34,099 nucleotides of DNA from Nocardiopsis coralli (GCF_014892575.1 NZ_JADBGI010000009.1:199077-233175); one strand, 5' to 3'; counted from the stretch's first letter, positions 15,342 to 23,826 are shown. Made by a program: numbers and translations. The notes: generated by a model not told the origin, from the sequence alone.

Positions 15342-16292
15342 ATGAGCGCTCACATGACCCAGCAACAACGCGCACAGCGCACCGACGCAGCACACGAAGC
15401 CGCCCTGGCCGCCGCCCGCGAGGTGGGCCTGAACCCAACCGAACCCGCGATCCTGCACGACCTGTTCTCCGTCGTCGTGCACCTGGCACCCGAACCCGTG
15501 GTCGCCCGCATCCCCACCGTCCTGCCACCAGGCACCGACCCGCACCAGGTCGCCGCCCGCCAACAGCACGAACTCGACGTCGCCCAGTGGCTGCACGAGC
15601 AGGGCACACCCGTCATCGCTCCCTCGCCGCTGGTACCCCGCGAACCCGTGCGCCGCGACGCCTTCTCCATCACCTTCTGGCAGTACGTCGACGAGGCCCC
15701 GGGCGCCGAACCCGACTACGCCGCCAACGCCGCGCACACACCCGCACTGCACCGGGCCCTGCGCGACTACCCCGGCGACCTGGGCTTCCTCGCAGCCGCC
15801 GACCCGGCCTCCCTGACCAGCGACCTGGCCCGCCTGCACCAGCACCCCGAACTCATCGACGCCCAGGACCTCGAACGCGCCCAGCAGGAATGGCAGCTCC
15901 TTCAACCCCTGGTCACCTCCCGCGCACGCTTCGAACAGGCCTTCCCCGACACCCCGCTGCAGCCCGTGCACGGAGACTCCCCGCCCGCCAACATCTTCAC
16001 CAGCACCGGCGGCCCCCTCTACGCCGACTTCGAACTGGTCAGCCTCGGCCCCGTCGAATGGGACCTGGGCGGGCTGCCCGACGAACTCGTCCAGGCCTAC
16101 GACCGCAGCGCCCGCGACCAGGGCATGCACGAGTCCGACCCCGACGTCCTGGCCTTCGTCAACGCCGTGGGCAAACTGCGCGTCATCGCCACCCTGGCCC
16201 TGGTCCCGCAACTGCCCGTCCTGGCCGACCACCTCACCCCGGCCGTGCAGGAATGGAAGAAGGGACCCTTCGCCGGCGGCCTGCACCTGTGA
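15342..16292 (+). CDS. Phosphotransferase of the aminoglycoside-phosphotransferase (APH) fold
   Basis: 316 aa. The N-lobe (FSVVVHLAPEPVVARI) carries Arg where many kinases have the ATP-anchoring Lys; the hinge region is SITFWQYVDE. The catalytic loop HGDSPPANIF is intact and is followed by the metal-binding DFE in LYADFELVSLGPVEWDLG. Family members phosphorylate antibiotics, choline, homoserine or unknown small molecules; nothing here points to a specific substrate. The start is the ATG at 15342 (a second ATG lies at 15354); neither has a ribosome binding site, and CACGAT six nt upstream of the first suggests a leaderless transcript. Confidence 0.85.
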   Translation: MSAHMTQQQRAQRTDAAHEAALAAAREVGLNPTEPAILHDLFSVVVHLAPEPVVARIPTVLPPGTDPHQVAARQQHELDVAQWLHEQGTPVIAPSPLVPREPVRRDAFSITFWQYVDEAPGAEPDYAANAAHTPALHRALRDYPGDLGFLAAADPASLTSDLARLHQHPELIDAQDLERAQQEWQLLQPLVTSRARFEQAFPDTPLQPVHGDSPPANIFTSTGGPLYADFELVSLGPVEWDLGGLPDELVQAYDRSARDQGMHESDPDVLAFVNAVGKLRVIATLALVPQLPVLADHLTPAVQEWKKGPFAGGLHL

Positions 16293-16400
16293 GGAGCACC
16301 GAACCACGACCCGCGGCCCCGGCCACCGCACCGGGGCCGCACCCGTGCGCAGCGGCACGCATCACAACCCCGCCCCGCACCGCACACCCCTGCCACCCGG

Positions 16401-16406
16401 TACGTT
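16401..16406 (+). promoter_or_regulatory. Possible -10 box of the OYE reductase gene
   Basis: TACGTT, about 45 nt upstream of the start codon, fits the TANNNT pattern; no clear -35 is seen. The interval 16293-16449 contains no other recognisable element. Confidence 0.35.
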
Positions 16407-16449
16407 CGCGGTGCACGCCCCCCGTCCCCACGTGACGCCAGGAGAACCG

Positions 16450-17565
16450 TTGCCCACCCGCGCCGCCCTGCTCCTCGACCGGCCCCTCACCCTGGGATCG
16501 GCCAAGATCCCCAACCGCCTGGCCATGGCACCCATGACCCGCATGCACTCCCCCGGCGGCATCCCCGGCCCCGACGTGGCCGCCTACTACGCCCGCCGCG
16601 CCGCCGCCGGAACCGGCCTGATCATCACCGAGGGCACCTACGTCGGCCACCCCACCGCCGGTGAGAGCGACCGCGTCCCCCGCTTCGCCGGAACCGAGCA
16701 GCTCCAGGGCTGGGGCCGCGTCGTACAGGAGGTCCACGCCGCCGGCGGCACGATCATGCCCCAGCTCTGGCACATCGGCATCCAGCGCGCCGCCGGGTCC
16801 CCGCCCTTCCCCGACGCCCCCTCCGTGGGCCCCTCCGGCATCGCCCTGGACGGCACCGCCGGCGCCGGGGACGCGCTCACCCTCACCGACATCGACGACC
16901 TCATCGCCTCCTTCGCCGAGGCCGCCGCCCAGGCCGAACACCTGGGCTTCGACGGGGTGGAACTGCACGGCGCCCACGGCTACCTCATCGACCAGTTCCT
17001 GTGGGAGCGCACCAACCAGCGCACCGACACCTACGGCGGCGACCCCGTCTCCCGCACCCGCTTCGCCGCCGACATCGTCGAGGCCGTGCGCGAGAAGGTC
17101 TCGGCCGACTTCCCCGTCCTGCTGCGCTTCTCCCAGTGGAAGGCCGACAACTACGACGCGCAGATCGCACCCACCCCGCAGGACCTGGACACCGTCCTGG
17201 CCCCCTTGGCCCGCGCCGGCGTCACCGCCTTCCACGCCTCCGGCCGCCGCTACTGGGAACCGGCCTTCCCCGAATCCGACCCGGCCCTCAACATCGCCGG
17301 CTGGGCCAAGAAGGTCACCGGCCTGCCCGCCATCACCGTCGGATCGGTGGGCCTGGACGGCGTCTTCGCCCCCGACCGGCTGGGCCGCAGCGCCGAGGTC
17401 ACCGGCATCGACGAACTCCTGGACCGCCTGGAGGCCGAGGAGTTCGACATGGTGGCCGTGGGCCGCGCCCTGCTGGCCGACCCCGCCTGGGCCCAGAAGG
17501 TCCTGACCGGCCGCGGCGGCGACCTGGTCCCCTACACCAAGGACGCCGTGCGCACCCTGCACTGA
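16450..17565 (+). CDS. Old yellow enzyme family NADH:flavin oxidoreductase
   Basis: 371 aa FMN-dependent TIM barrel, normal family length. RLAMAPMTRM near residue 23 binds the flavin; HGAHGYLIDQFLWERTNQRT at 173-192 contains the substrate-binding pair His173/His176 and Tyr178; FSQWK, a motif typical of the actinobacterial branch, and TVGSVGL near the C-terminus bind FMN phosphate. The enzyme reduces activated C=C bonds (enones, nitro-olefins, maleimides) with NAD(P)H. The start is most likely the TTG at 16450, 5 nt after AGGAG (16440-16444), which gives an N-terminus matching the family; upstream in-frame starts add unconserved residues. Confidence 0.93.
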   Translation: MPTRAALLLDRPLTLGSAKIPNRLAMAPMTRMHSPGGIPGPDVAAYYARRAAAGTGLIITEGTYVGHPTAGESDRVPRFAGTEQLQGWGRVVQEVHAAGGTIMPQLWHIGIQRAAGSPPFPDAPSVGPSGIALDGTAGAGDALTLTDIDDLIASFAEAAAQAEHLGFDGVELHGAHGYLIDQFLWERTNQRTDTYGGDPVSRTRFAADIVEAVREKVSADFPVLLRFSQWKADNYDAQIAPTPQDLDTVLAPLARAGVTAFHASGRRYWEPAFPESDPALNIAGWAKKVTGLPAITVGSVGLDGVFAPDRLGRSAEVTGIDELLDRLEAEEFDMVAVGRALLADPAWAQKVLTGRGGDLVPYTKDAVRTLH

Positions 17566-17572
17566 GCACCCA

Positions 17573-17611
17573 CGCAAGGGGCGGGCCCACCCGGCCCGCC
17601 CCTGCGCTTTT
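17573..17611. terminator. Strong bidirectional intrinsic terminator
   Basis: GGGGCGGGCC (17578-17587) pairs perfectly with GGCCCGCCCC (17593-17602) around a 5-nt loop, and the stem is extended by CGCA/TGCG with one bulged A. The sequence CTTTT follows on the plus strand. It lies 8 nt after the OYE stop codon and between convergent genes, so it can serve both. Confidence 0.8.
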
Positions 17612-17624
17612 GGCCGCCGCAGGC

Positions 17625-20018
17625 TCAGACCCGCACGAACTCGGCCAGGTACTCACCCGTGAGCGTGGACGCCCCGGCCGCCAACTCCGCGGGGCTGCCC
17701 TCGAAGACCACACGCCCTCCCTCGTGGCCCGCGCCCGGACCCAGGTCGATCAGGTGGTCGGCCCGCGCCATCACCGCAAGATGGTGCTCCACGACCACCA
17801 CCGAAGTGCCCGAGTCCACCAACCGGTCCAGCATCGCCGTCAACTGCTCCACATCGGCCGGGTGCAGACCGTTGGTCGGCTCGTCCAACACATACACCCC
17901 GCCGGGTTCGGCCATGTGCGCGGCCAGCTTCACCCGCTGCAACTCACCGCCCGAGAGCGTGCTCATCGGCTGGCCCAGACCCACATAACCCAGACCGACC
18001 TCGTGCAGGCGCCCCAGGATCCGCGCCGCCGCCGGCACCCGGGCCTGCCCCTCAGAGAAGAACCCCAGGGCACGGTCCACCGACATCTCCAACACCTGGC
18101 TGATGTCGAACCCGCCCAGACGGTGCTCGAGCACCGAGGCCTCGAACCGGCGTCCCCCGCACTCCTCGCACGTGGTGGTCACCCCCGCCATCATCCCCAG
18201 GTCGGTCTGGACCACCCCCGCACCCTTGCAGTTGGGGCAAGCCCCCTCGGAGTTCGCGCTGAACAGCGACGCCTTGACCCCGTTGGCCTTGGCGAAGGCC
18301 TTGCGGATCGGCTCCAACAACCCCGTGTACGTGGCCGGGCTGGAGCGCCGCGACCCCCGGATCGGGCTCTGATCGATGGAGACCACACCCTCACCCGCCG
18401 GGATCGAGGCGTGCACCAGCGAGCTCTTGCCCGAACCCGCCACACCGGTGACCACCACCAACACCCCCAACGGGATGTCCACGTCCACCGACCGCAGGTT
18501 GTGCGCCGAGGCCCCGCGCACCTCCAGCACCCCCGTGGGCGTGCGCACCTGCTCCTTGACCCGGGCCCGGTCGTCCAGGTGCCGGCCCGTCACCGTCGCA
18601 CTGTTGCGCAACTGCTCGACCGTGCCCTCGAAACAGACCAGGCCCCCGTCACTGCCCGCACCCGGACCCAGGTCCACCACGTGGTCGGCGATCGCGATCG
18701 TCTCCGGCTCGTGCTCGACCACCAGCACCGTGTTGCCCTTGTCCCGCAACCGCAGCAACAGCTCGTTCATCCGCGCCACGTCGTGCGGGTGCAACCCCGC
18801 CGTGGGCTCGTCGAAGACATAGGTGACATCGGTCAGCGACGAACCCAGGTGCCGGATCATCTTCGCCCGCTGGGCCTCACCGCCCGACAACGTGCCCGCC
18901 GCACGGTCCAACGACAGATACCCCAACCCGATCTGCACGAACGAGTCCAACGTGTGCACCAGCGCCCCCACCAGAGGGCCCACCGACGGCTCACGCTCAC
19001 CCAACGCCCGCACCCACTCGGCCAGATCACTGACCTGCATCGCACACACCTCGGCGATGTTGAGCCCGCCGATCCGGGAGGACCGGGCCGCCTCGCTCAA
19101 CCGCGTACCGCCGCACTCGGGGCACTCGGTGAAGGTCACCGCACGGTCCACGAACGCCCGGATGTGCGGCTGCATCGCCTCGCGCTCCTTGGCCAGGAAC
19201 GACTTGCGCACCCGCACCACCAGACCCTCGTAGGTCATGTTGACCCCGTTGATGCGCCGCTTGACCGGCTCGCGGTACAAAAAGTCGTGCAACTCCTCCT
19301 CGGAGAACTCCCGCACCGGCTTGTCCGCGTCCACCAGCCCCGACTCGGCGAACATGCGCACCGACCAGCCGCCCGCCTTGTACCCGGGCACCGTGATCGC
19401 GCCCTCGTTCAAGGACTTGTCGGCCTCGTACAGCTGCGCGGCGTCCACGTCCGCGACCTGCCCGCGCCCCTCGCAGAAGGCGCACATGCCCCCGGCCCGG
19501 GTGAAGGTCACGTGCTCGCGCGGTGCGGCCGAGGCGCGCTCGACCGTGAAGGACCCGCTCGCACGCACCGAGGCCACGTTGAAGGAGAACGCGTTGGGCG
19601 AACCGATGTGCGGCTCACCCAGCCGGCTGAACAGGATCCGCAGCATCGCGTTGACGTCGGTGGCCGTGCCCACCGTCGAGCGCGGGTCGGCGCCCATCGG
19701 TTTCTGGTCCACGATGATCGCGGTGGTCAGCCCCTCCAACACGTCCACCTGCGGGCGCGCCGAGGTGGGCATGAACGTCTGCAGGAAGGCGCTGTAGGTC
19801 TCGTTCACCAACCGCTGCGACTCCGCGGCGACGGTGTCGAAGACCAGCGAACTCTTACCGGAACCGGACACACCGGTGAAAACCGTCATCCGCCGCTTGG
19901 GCAGCACCACGTCCAACCCCTGCAGGTTGTTCTCCCGCGCCCCCAGCACCCGGATCTGCTCGTGGCTGTCGGCCACATGCACCGCCCCGTTCGCCTGTGC
20001 CGCCGTCTGGTGCTGCAT
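17625..20018 (-). CDS. UvrA-like tandem ABC ATPase (class II UvrA / DrrC-like)
   Basis: 797 aa with two ABC modules: Walker A GVSGSGKSS at 49-57 and GVAGSGKSS at 525-533; signatures LSGGEAQR at 377-384 and LSGGELQR at 688-695; Walker B ending VFDEPTAGLH and VLDEPTNGLH. Zinc-type cysteine pairs are at 179/182, 299/302, 594/597 and 617/620. Full UvrA is near 950 aa; here the distance between the first Walker A and signature is about 130 residues shorter, which matches loss of the UvrB-binding domain, as in UvrA2 and the daunorubicin-resistance protein DrrC. It probably binds damaged or drug-bound DNA without the UvrBC pathway. Start ATG 20016-20018 with AAGGGGA. Confidence 0.92.
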   Translation of the reverse strand: MQHQTAAQANGAVHVADSHEQIRVLGARENNLQGLDVVLPKRRMTVFTGVSGSGKSSLVFDTVAAESQRLVNETYSAFLQTFMPTSARPQVDVLEGLTTAIIVDQKPMGADPRSTVGTATDVNAMLRILFSRLGEPHIGSPNAFSFNVASVRASGSFTVERASAAPREHVTFTRAGGMCAFCEGRGQVADVDAAQLYEADKSLNEGAITVPGYKAGGWSVRMFAESGLVDADKPVREFSEEELHDFLYREPVKRRINGVNMTYEGLVVRVRKSFLAKEREAMQPHIRAFVDRAVTFTECPECGGTRLSEAARSSRIGGLNIAEVCAMQVSDLAEWVRALGEREPSVGPLVGALVHTLDSFVQIGLGYLSLDRAAGTLSGGEAQRAKMIRHLGSSLTDVTYVFDEPTAGLHPHDVARMNELLLRLRDKGNTVLVVEHEPETIAIADHVVDLGPGAGSDGGLVCFEGTVEQLRNSATVTGRHLDDRARVKEQVRTPTGVLEVRGASAHNLRSVDVDIPLGVLVVVTGVAGSGKSSLVHASIPAGEGVVSIDQSPIRGSRRSSPATYTGLLEPIRKAFAKANGVKASLFSANSEGACPNCKGAGVVQTDLGMMAGVTTTCEECGGRRFEASVLEHRLGGFDISQVLEMSVDRALGFFSEGQARVPAAARILGRLHEVGLGYVGLGQPMSTLSGGELQRVKLAAHMAEPGGVYVLDEPTNGLHPADVEQLTAMLDRLVDSGTSVVVVEHHLAVMARADHLIDLGPGAGHEGGRVVFEGSPAELAAGASTLTGEYLAEFVRV

Positions 20019-20145
20019 CGCCGTCCCCTTCCCCCGCGCCCCTGCCGGTGCGCGCCGCTGTGCTCACCTGCCCGATCCAACCACCCGCGTGCGACAGGCG
20101 CGCCCATGCCGCGGCAACGCACGCCCCATCCCTCAGGCAGCAGCA

Positions 20146-20177
20146 GGGTCCGCCCCCCGGACACACGGAGCGGACCC
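20146..20177 (-). terminator. Inverted repeat between UvrA-like and reductase genes
   Basis: GGGTCCGC (20146-20153) is perfectly complementary to GCGGACCC (20170-20177). It begins 24 nt beyond the stop codon of the reductase gene read leftward, and lies about 130 nt upstream of the UvrA-like start. Possible terminator of the former, or operator of the latter; no U-tract. Confidence 0.4.
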
Positions 20178-20200
20178 CGAACCCAGCACAGCCCGAGCGC

Positions 20201-21049
20201 TCAGAACTCGGCCAGGCGCTCGGCCACACGCCGGGGTGAGCGGCCCAGGAGTTCGGCCAGCAGCGGGTCGTGCTCGGCGAAGTGTCCCTGGCGGGTGGCG
20301 CGGAACATGGTGAGCATGAAGCGGGCCGCCGGTTCGGCGACACCGCCGGCCACCTGGTCGGCGACCCACTCCTCGTCGCCGAGGACCACGCGTTCGACGG
20401 TGCGGCCGCTGTGTTCGGAGGCCAGAGCGGCGAAGTCGTCGAGCGTGAGCGCCTCGCCGGCGATCAGGGTGATGGGCCCGTCGAAGGAACGCTCACCGCT
20501 GAGCAGGGCCGCCGTGGCCTCGGACAGGTCGGCCGGTGCGGTCCAGGGCACGGGCCCGTCGGCCGGGGCGGCGATCACCCCGGTCTCACGCCAGGGCCCG
20601 AGCAGGGGGACGAAGCTGTGGGAGAAGAACCCGTAGCGCAGAGAGGTCCACGCAACCCCCGAATCGGCCAGGATCTGCTCGGTAGCGGCGTGGATGGCCG
20701 CCGGAGGGTAGGGGCCGTCGGCCGCAACGCCCTGCTGGCTGGTGTAGAGAATGCGTCCGACACCGGCCGCGAGGGCCGCCTCGATCGCGTTGCGGTGCAG
20801 GCCCACCATGTCGGCCGCCGGGTCGTTGCCCGAGACCAGGAGCACCTGGTCGGCGCCGGCGAAGGACTCGCGCAGGGCCTGCGGGTCCTCGTAGGAGCCC
20901 TGGCGTACGCGCACGCCCCGGTCGGCGAAGTGCCGGGCCTTGGCGGGCTCGCGTGCGCTGATGCCGACCTCCTCGGCCGGCAGGCGCTCCAGGAGGTGTT
21001 GCACGGTGGCCCCGTTGAGGGTGCCGGTGGCGCCGGTGACGACGATCAT
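20201..21049 (-). CDS. NAD(P)H-binding NmrA/QOR2-like reductase
   Basis: 282 aa atypical short-chain dehydrogenase. N-terminal MIVVTGATGTLNGATVQHL is the dinucleotide-binding loop, with SAREPAK giving basic residues suited to NADPH; VLLVSGND and ILYTSQQGV are strands 4 and 5, and SLRYGFFSHSF a substrate-loop region. It lacks the YxxxK catalytic pair, as do NmrA and QOR2 (YtfG) proteins, which reduce quinones or act as redox sensors. Start ATG 21047-21049 with AAAGG. It is divergent from a TetR gene, and two copies of a TGACCA/TGGTCA-type site surround its promoter, so repression by that TetR is likely. Confidence 0.88.
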   Translation of the reverse strand: MIVVTGATGTLNGATVQHLLERLPAEEVGISAREPAKARHFADRGVRVRQGSYEDPQALRESFAGADQVLLVSGNDPAADMVGLHRNAIEAALAAGVGRILYTSQQGVAADGPYPPAAIHAATEQILADSGVAWTSLRYGFFSHSFVPLLGPWRETGVIAAPADGPVPWTAPADLSEATAALLSGERSFDGPITLIAGEALTLDDFAALASEHSGRTVERVVLGDEEWVADQVAGGVAEPAARFMLTMFRATRQGHFAEHDPLLAELLGRSPRRVAERLAEF

Positions 21050-21113
21050 GTTCGTGGCCTTTCGCTGTGTGCCCGCACCAGTGTCCTGCCTGGTCGCGAG
21101 CGGTTCCATAAGT

Positions 21114-21128
21114 TGACCAGCATGGTCA
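21114..21128. promoter_or_regulatory. TetR operator copy 1 (perfect dyad)
   Basis: TGACCA-GCA-TGGTCA is a perfect 6-bp dyad with a 3-nt centre, placed just downstream of the predicted start point of the reductase gene. A related dyad is 45 bp away. Confidence 0.65.
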
Positions 21129-21145
21129 GTTTCGTGGTGTCGCCG

Positions 21146-21174
21146 ACAGTAGATAAACTGACCAGGCGAGTCAA
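21146..21174 (-). promoter_or_regulatory. Promoter of the NmrA/QOR2-like gene, overlapped by operator copy 2
   Basis: On the minus strand TTGACT (complement of 21169-21174) and TACTGT (complement of 21146-21151) are separated by 17 bp, a good -35/-10 pair. The degenerate operator TGACCA-GGC-GAGTCA at 21159-21173 lies in the spacer and over the -35 element, while operator copy 1 covers the early transcribed region. Binding at either would block transcription. Confidence 0.55.
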
Positions 21175-21205
21175 ATTACGGTGGCGGCCAGAGGCGGTGG
21201 GGAAC

Positions 21206-21805
21206 ATGAGCGGCACACGACCTGCCAAACCCGGGTTGCGCGCCGACGCCCGCCGCAACACCGAGCAGATCCGCCGCGCCGCGATCGGCGCCTTCCAGGG
21301 CCGGGGCCTGACCGTGCCGCTGGAAGAGGTCGCCACGGCGGCGGGGGTCAGCAAGGCCACGATCTTCAACCGGTTCGGCGGCCGGGTCGGGCTCATCGAG
21401 GCCGTCATCGAGGAGGTCGTCGCCAACGAGCTCTACGCCGTCATCGACCACACACGCGCGCTCCAGGATCCCGGAGCGCGCCTGGCGTACTACATCACCG
21501 CGATCCGCGACCTGCAGTACCGCCAGCCCACCGCCAACGACGTGCTGCTGCAGGAGTACCCCCATTCACAGCAGCTCATGGACATCTGCCGGGCCGCGGG
21601 CCAGATCTACGGCGAACTCGTCGAGGCCGGCCACGCCGGAGGAGCGCTGCGCCCCGACTGCACAGCCGATGACCTGCACGCGCTGGTCGTCGACAACGCA
21701 CTGGCCCTCAAACACGGCGACCGCCCGCCGCGGGGAGACTACGACCGCCGCACGTCCTTCCTCCTCGACGGCATCCTTGTGCACGCGGGGCCTTCCGGCG
21801 GGTGA
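21206..21805 (+). CDS. TetR-family transcriptional regulator
   Basis: 199 aa. N-terminal helix-turn-helix: IRRAAIGAFQGRGLTVPLEE, VATAAGVSKATIFNRFGGRV, then LIEAVIEEVV. The all-helical C-terminal ligand domain (DRRTSFLLDGILVHAG at the end) has no recognisable specificity. Divergent from the NmrA/QOR2-like reductase with 156 nt between them, a common repressor-target arrangement; two TGACCA-type dyads lie in that gap and none elsewhere nearby. Start ATG at 21206 with GGGGA a few nt upstream. Confidence 0.93.
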   Translation: MSGTRPAKPGLRADARRNTEQIRRAAIGAFQGRGLTVPLEEVATAAGVSKATIFNRFGGRVGLIEAVIEEVVANELYAVIDHTRALQDPGARLAYYITAIRDLQYRQPTANDVLLQEYPHSQQLMDICRAAGQIYGELVEAGHAGGALRPDCTADDLHALVVDNALALKHGDRPPRGDYDRRTSFLLDGILVHAGPSGG

Positions 21806-22170
21806 GCAGCCGGGCCGCACCGGCCAGGGGTGAGGGGCGGAGCGGGCCGATCCCCGCCGGCCCGCAAGAGGAGTTCCCTCGGGGTGGCTGCGCGGGCCGC
21901 GGTGCAGGTCGCGCCGGAGCGTCGGTCGGCCCCGAGCTCACCCAGGCAGACGACGGCGCCGTCCGAGGCCCCGCGCGTAACACCGCTCGACCATCGCCGC
22001 CCACCGGAGGGCGTGGCCGTCTACGCCCCCGGTGCGGACGGCGACCCGTTCACTGCCGACCGCTTCGTTCCCGACCACGGCGAAGCGGCCATCAACGTCC
22101 ACGAGGATGTCTCGGGCCTGCGACCACAACCGAGGGGCCCGCAGAGGAGCGGACCCTCACCTGTAGGGGG
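21806..22170. other. Gene-free stretch, no assigned function
   Basis: No convincing gene. One plus-strand frame around 22000-22130 has coding-like third positions and reads GVAVYAPGADGDPFTADRFV and VPDHGEAAINVHEDVSGLRP, but has no proper start and resembles no family I know; the minus strand of the same bases (21938-22129) is also open. It may be a fragment of a decayed gene. Confidence 0.3.
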
Positions 22171-22344
22171 TCAGTGGGGTCCGGCGTCCTGTCGGCGTTC
22201 GCAGTCCCACCCCTCCTCGATCTGGCCCGGGGCACGTGTGTTCTCCACACCGGCCGGTTCTTCGGGGGGAGGGCGTGTCGGCGCGCGGCACCCGGACAGG
22301 GCCGCCACGGCCACCGCCAGAGCGAGCAGTGTCCTGCTCTTCAT
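22171..22344 (-). CDS. Small predicted lipoprotein
   Basis: 57 aa. Signal peptide with basic start (MKSR), hydrophobic core LLALAVAVAAL and lipobox LSGC with Cys19; the mature part of about 39 residues is Pro-rich (RAPTRPPPEEPAG) and contains a second Cys near the end (EEGWDCERRQ). It would be anchored to the outer face of the cytoplasmic membrane. The start ATG at 22342-22344 has only a weak GTGAG upstream; the frame is open 23 codons further but that part is not signal-like. Function unknown. A chance signal-like reading frame cannot be excluded. Confidence 0.55.
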   Translation of the reverse strand: MKSRTLLALAVAVAALSGCRAPTRPPPEEPAGVENTRAPGQIEEGWDCERRQDAGPH

Positions 22345-22598
22345 CGGCTCACGGTAGGAGCGCCCGCGGCGGCCTGGAGGGGGCTCGGCCCGACCCCCGG
22401 GCCCCAGCCACACACCGGCGGCCGCCCCCGTCCCGGCCCGGGCGTTGTTCTACGCGGGCGAACACCGCAGGTAGGGCTCGGCATGCACACACCCTTGGTG
22501 ACCGCGGGCGGCCCAGGGCCCGGCGCGAGGGGGTGACCGAATCGGGCCGGGCAGAAAACCGCTCGACCTCGCCTTCCCATTCTGGGGATCGTGCCGGT

Positions 22599-23702
22599 AT
22601 GAACGAACCCGCCTTCGTGCCCGGCCTGCAGCTGTCCCGGGACTTCTACCACCAGGCCGTCCTGCCCCTGCTGGACCGGGCCCTGCCCGACACCGCGCAT
22701 TCGGCCGCCCTGATGGGAACCGGGTCCGAGGTGCTGGGGCTGGACACCGACCGCTCACGCGACCACGACTGGGGCCCGCGCCTGCAGCTCTTCCTCTCCG
22801 CGCGGGACAGCGCCTGCCACGGCGCATACCTGCGCGAACACCTGGCCAACCGCCTGCCCTCGACCTTCCGCGGACATCCCACCCACTTCGAGCCCACCGG
22901 CGAGGCCCCGGGGATCGGCGTGGCCGGGCCCACCGACGGGCCGGTCGAGCACCGCGTGCACATCACCGACCCCGCCACCTGGTTCACCGACCACCTGGGC
23001 TTCGATCCCGCCCGGGGCATCACGGTGGCCGACTGGATGGCCATCCCCACCCAACGCCTGGCCGAGGCCACCGGGGGCGCCCTCTTCCACGACGGGCTCG
23101 GCCTGCTCGCCCCGGTCCGCTCCGCGTTGGCCCGGTATCCCCGCCAGGTGTGGATGCACGTGCTGGCCTGCCAGTGGCTGCGCGTCTCCCAGCGGGAGGC
23201 GTTCGTGGGGCGCTGCGCCGAGGTCGGCGACGAGCTCGGTTCGGCGGTGGTCACCGCACACCTGGCCCGCGACCTCATGCGGTTGTCCCTGCTCATGGAC
23301 GGCCGCTACCCGCCCTACGACAAGTGGCTCGGCAGCACCTTCGCCCGCACCCGCCAGGGGCAGGATCTGGCCCCGCACTTGCGCTCGGCGCTGTGCGCCA
23401 CCGACGGGCACACCCGGGAGGACCATCTGTGCCGGGTCTACGAGGCGCTGGCCCGCAGGCACAACCGGCTCGGTCTGAGCGCGCCGGTCGATGCGTCCAC
23501 GCGCCTGTTCCACACGCGCCCCTTCCGGGTGCTGGGCGCCGAGCGCCTGTGTGCGGCGTTGAGGGAATCGATCACCGATCCGCGGGTGCGCGCCCTGCCG
23601 GTGGTGGGCGCCATCGACCAGTGGGTGGACAGCACCGACGTTCTGACCCGCCCGGATCGGTTCCGTGCCGTGGCCGAAGGGCTGACCGGCCCGGGGGTGT
23701 GA
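22599..23702 (+). CDS. DUF4037 nucleotidyltransferase-like protein
   Basis: 367 aa cytosolic protein. The N-terminal part has a polymerase-beta-type nucleotidyltransferase pattern: ALMGTGSEVLGLDTDRSRDH then DWGPRLQLFL, with G-S and the D-H-D acidic pair at roughly residues 46-60. The C-terminal two-thirds (RQVWMHVLACQWLRVSQREA; RDLMRLSLLMDGRYPPYDKW) is the helical DUF4037 domain. The family resembles aminoglycoside nucleotidyltransferases but no substrate is established. Start ATG at 22599 with GGGGA 10 nt upstream. No co-transcribed neighbour. Bases 22345-22598 before it show nothing recognisable. Confidence 0.85.
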   Translation: MNEPAFVPGLQLSRDFYHQAVLPLLDRALPDTAHSAALMGTGSEVLGLDTDRSRDHDWGPRLQLFLSARDSACHGAYLREHLANRLPSTFRGHPTHFEPTGEAPGIGVAGPTDGPVEHRVHITDPATWFTDHLGFDPARGITVADWMAIPTQRLAEATGGALFHDGLGLLAPVRSALARYPRQVWMHVLACQWLRVSQREAFVGRCAEVGDELGSAVVTAHLARDLMRLSLLMDGRYPPYDKWLGSTFARTRQGQDLAPHLRSALCATDGHTREDHLCRVYEALARRHNRLGLSAPVDASTRLFHTRPFRVLGAERLCAALRESITDPRVRALPVVGAIDQWVDSTDVLTRPDRFRAVAEGLTGPGV

Positions 23703-23803
23703 GCCCCTGGTTCGGTCCGCCGGCCGGGCCAGGAGCGGCGCCGCGGGGCCCGGCCTGGGCTTCAGGGCTGCTCGGGGACCCCTCCGTTCCGTTTCGTTGG
23801 TTC

Positions 23804-23826
23804 TTAACGTTACCCAGAAACGTTAA
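23804..23826. promoter_or_regulatory. AT-rich inverted repeat TTAACGT-N9-ACGTTAA
   Basis: Perfect 7-bp arms (23804-23810 and 23820-23826) in a stretch of unusually low GC (about 23790-23890) for this genome. It is 100 nt after the DUF4037 stop and 270 nt before the next start codon. Candidate operator or leftover of transferred DNA; no gene is recognisable in 23703-24099. Confidence 0.45.

Noticed and set aside
16345..16449. Upstream extension of the OYE reductase to 16345
   Set aside because: The extra 35 residues are unlike the family, and AGGAG is correctly spaced for the TTG at 16450.
17625..20018. Calling the UvrA-like gene uvrA of nucleotide excision repair
   Set aside because: The protein is about 150 residues too short and lacks the space for a UvrB-binding domain.
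17001..20636. Long plus-strand open frame antisense to the UvrA-like gene
   Set aside because: Low-complexity composition and no start signal; the minus-strand protein has all ABC motifs.
21938..22129. Minus-strand 63-codon open frame
   Set aside because: No ribosome binding site, no recognisable family, and the opposite strand is equally open.
22483..22536. 17-codon leader peptide before the DUF4037 gene
   Set aside because: No attenuator-like hairpin or regulatory codon run, and no ribosome binding site.
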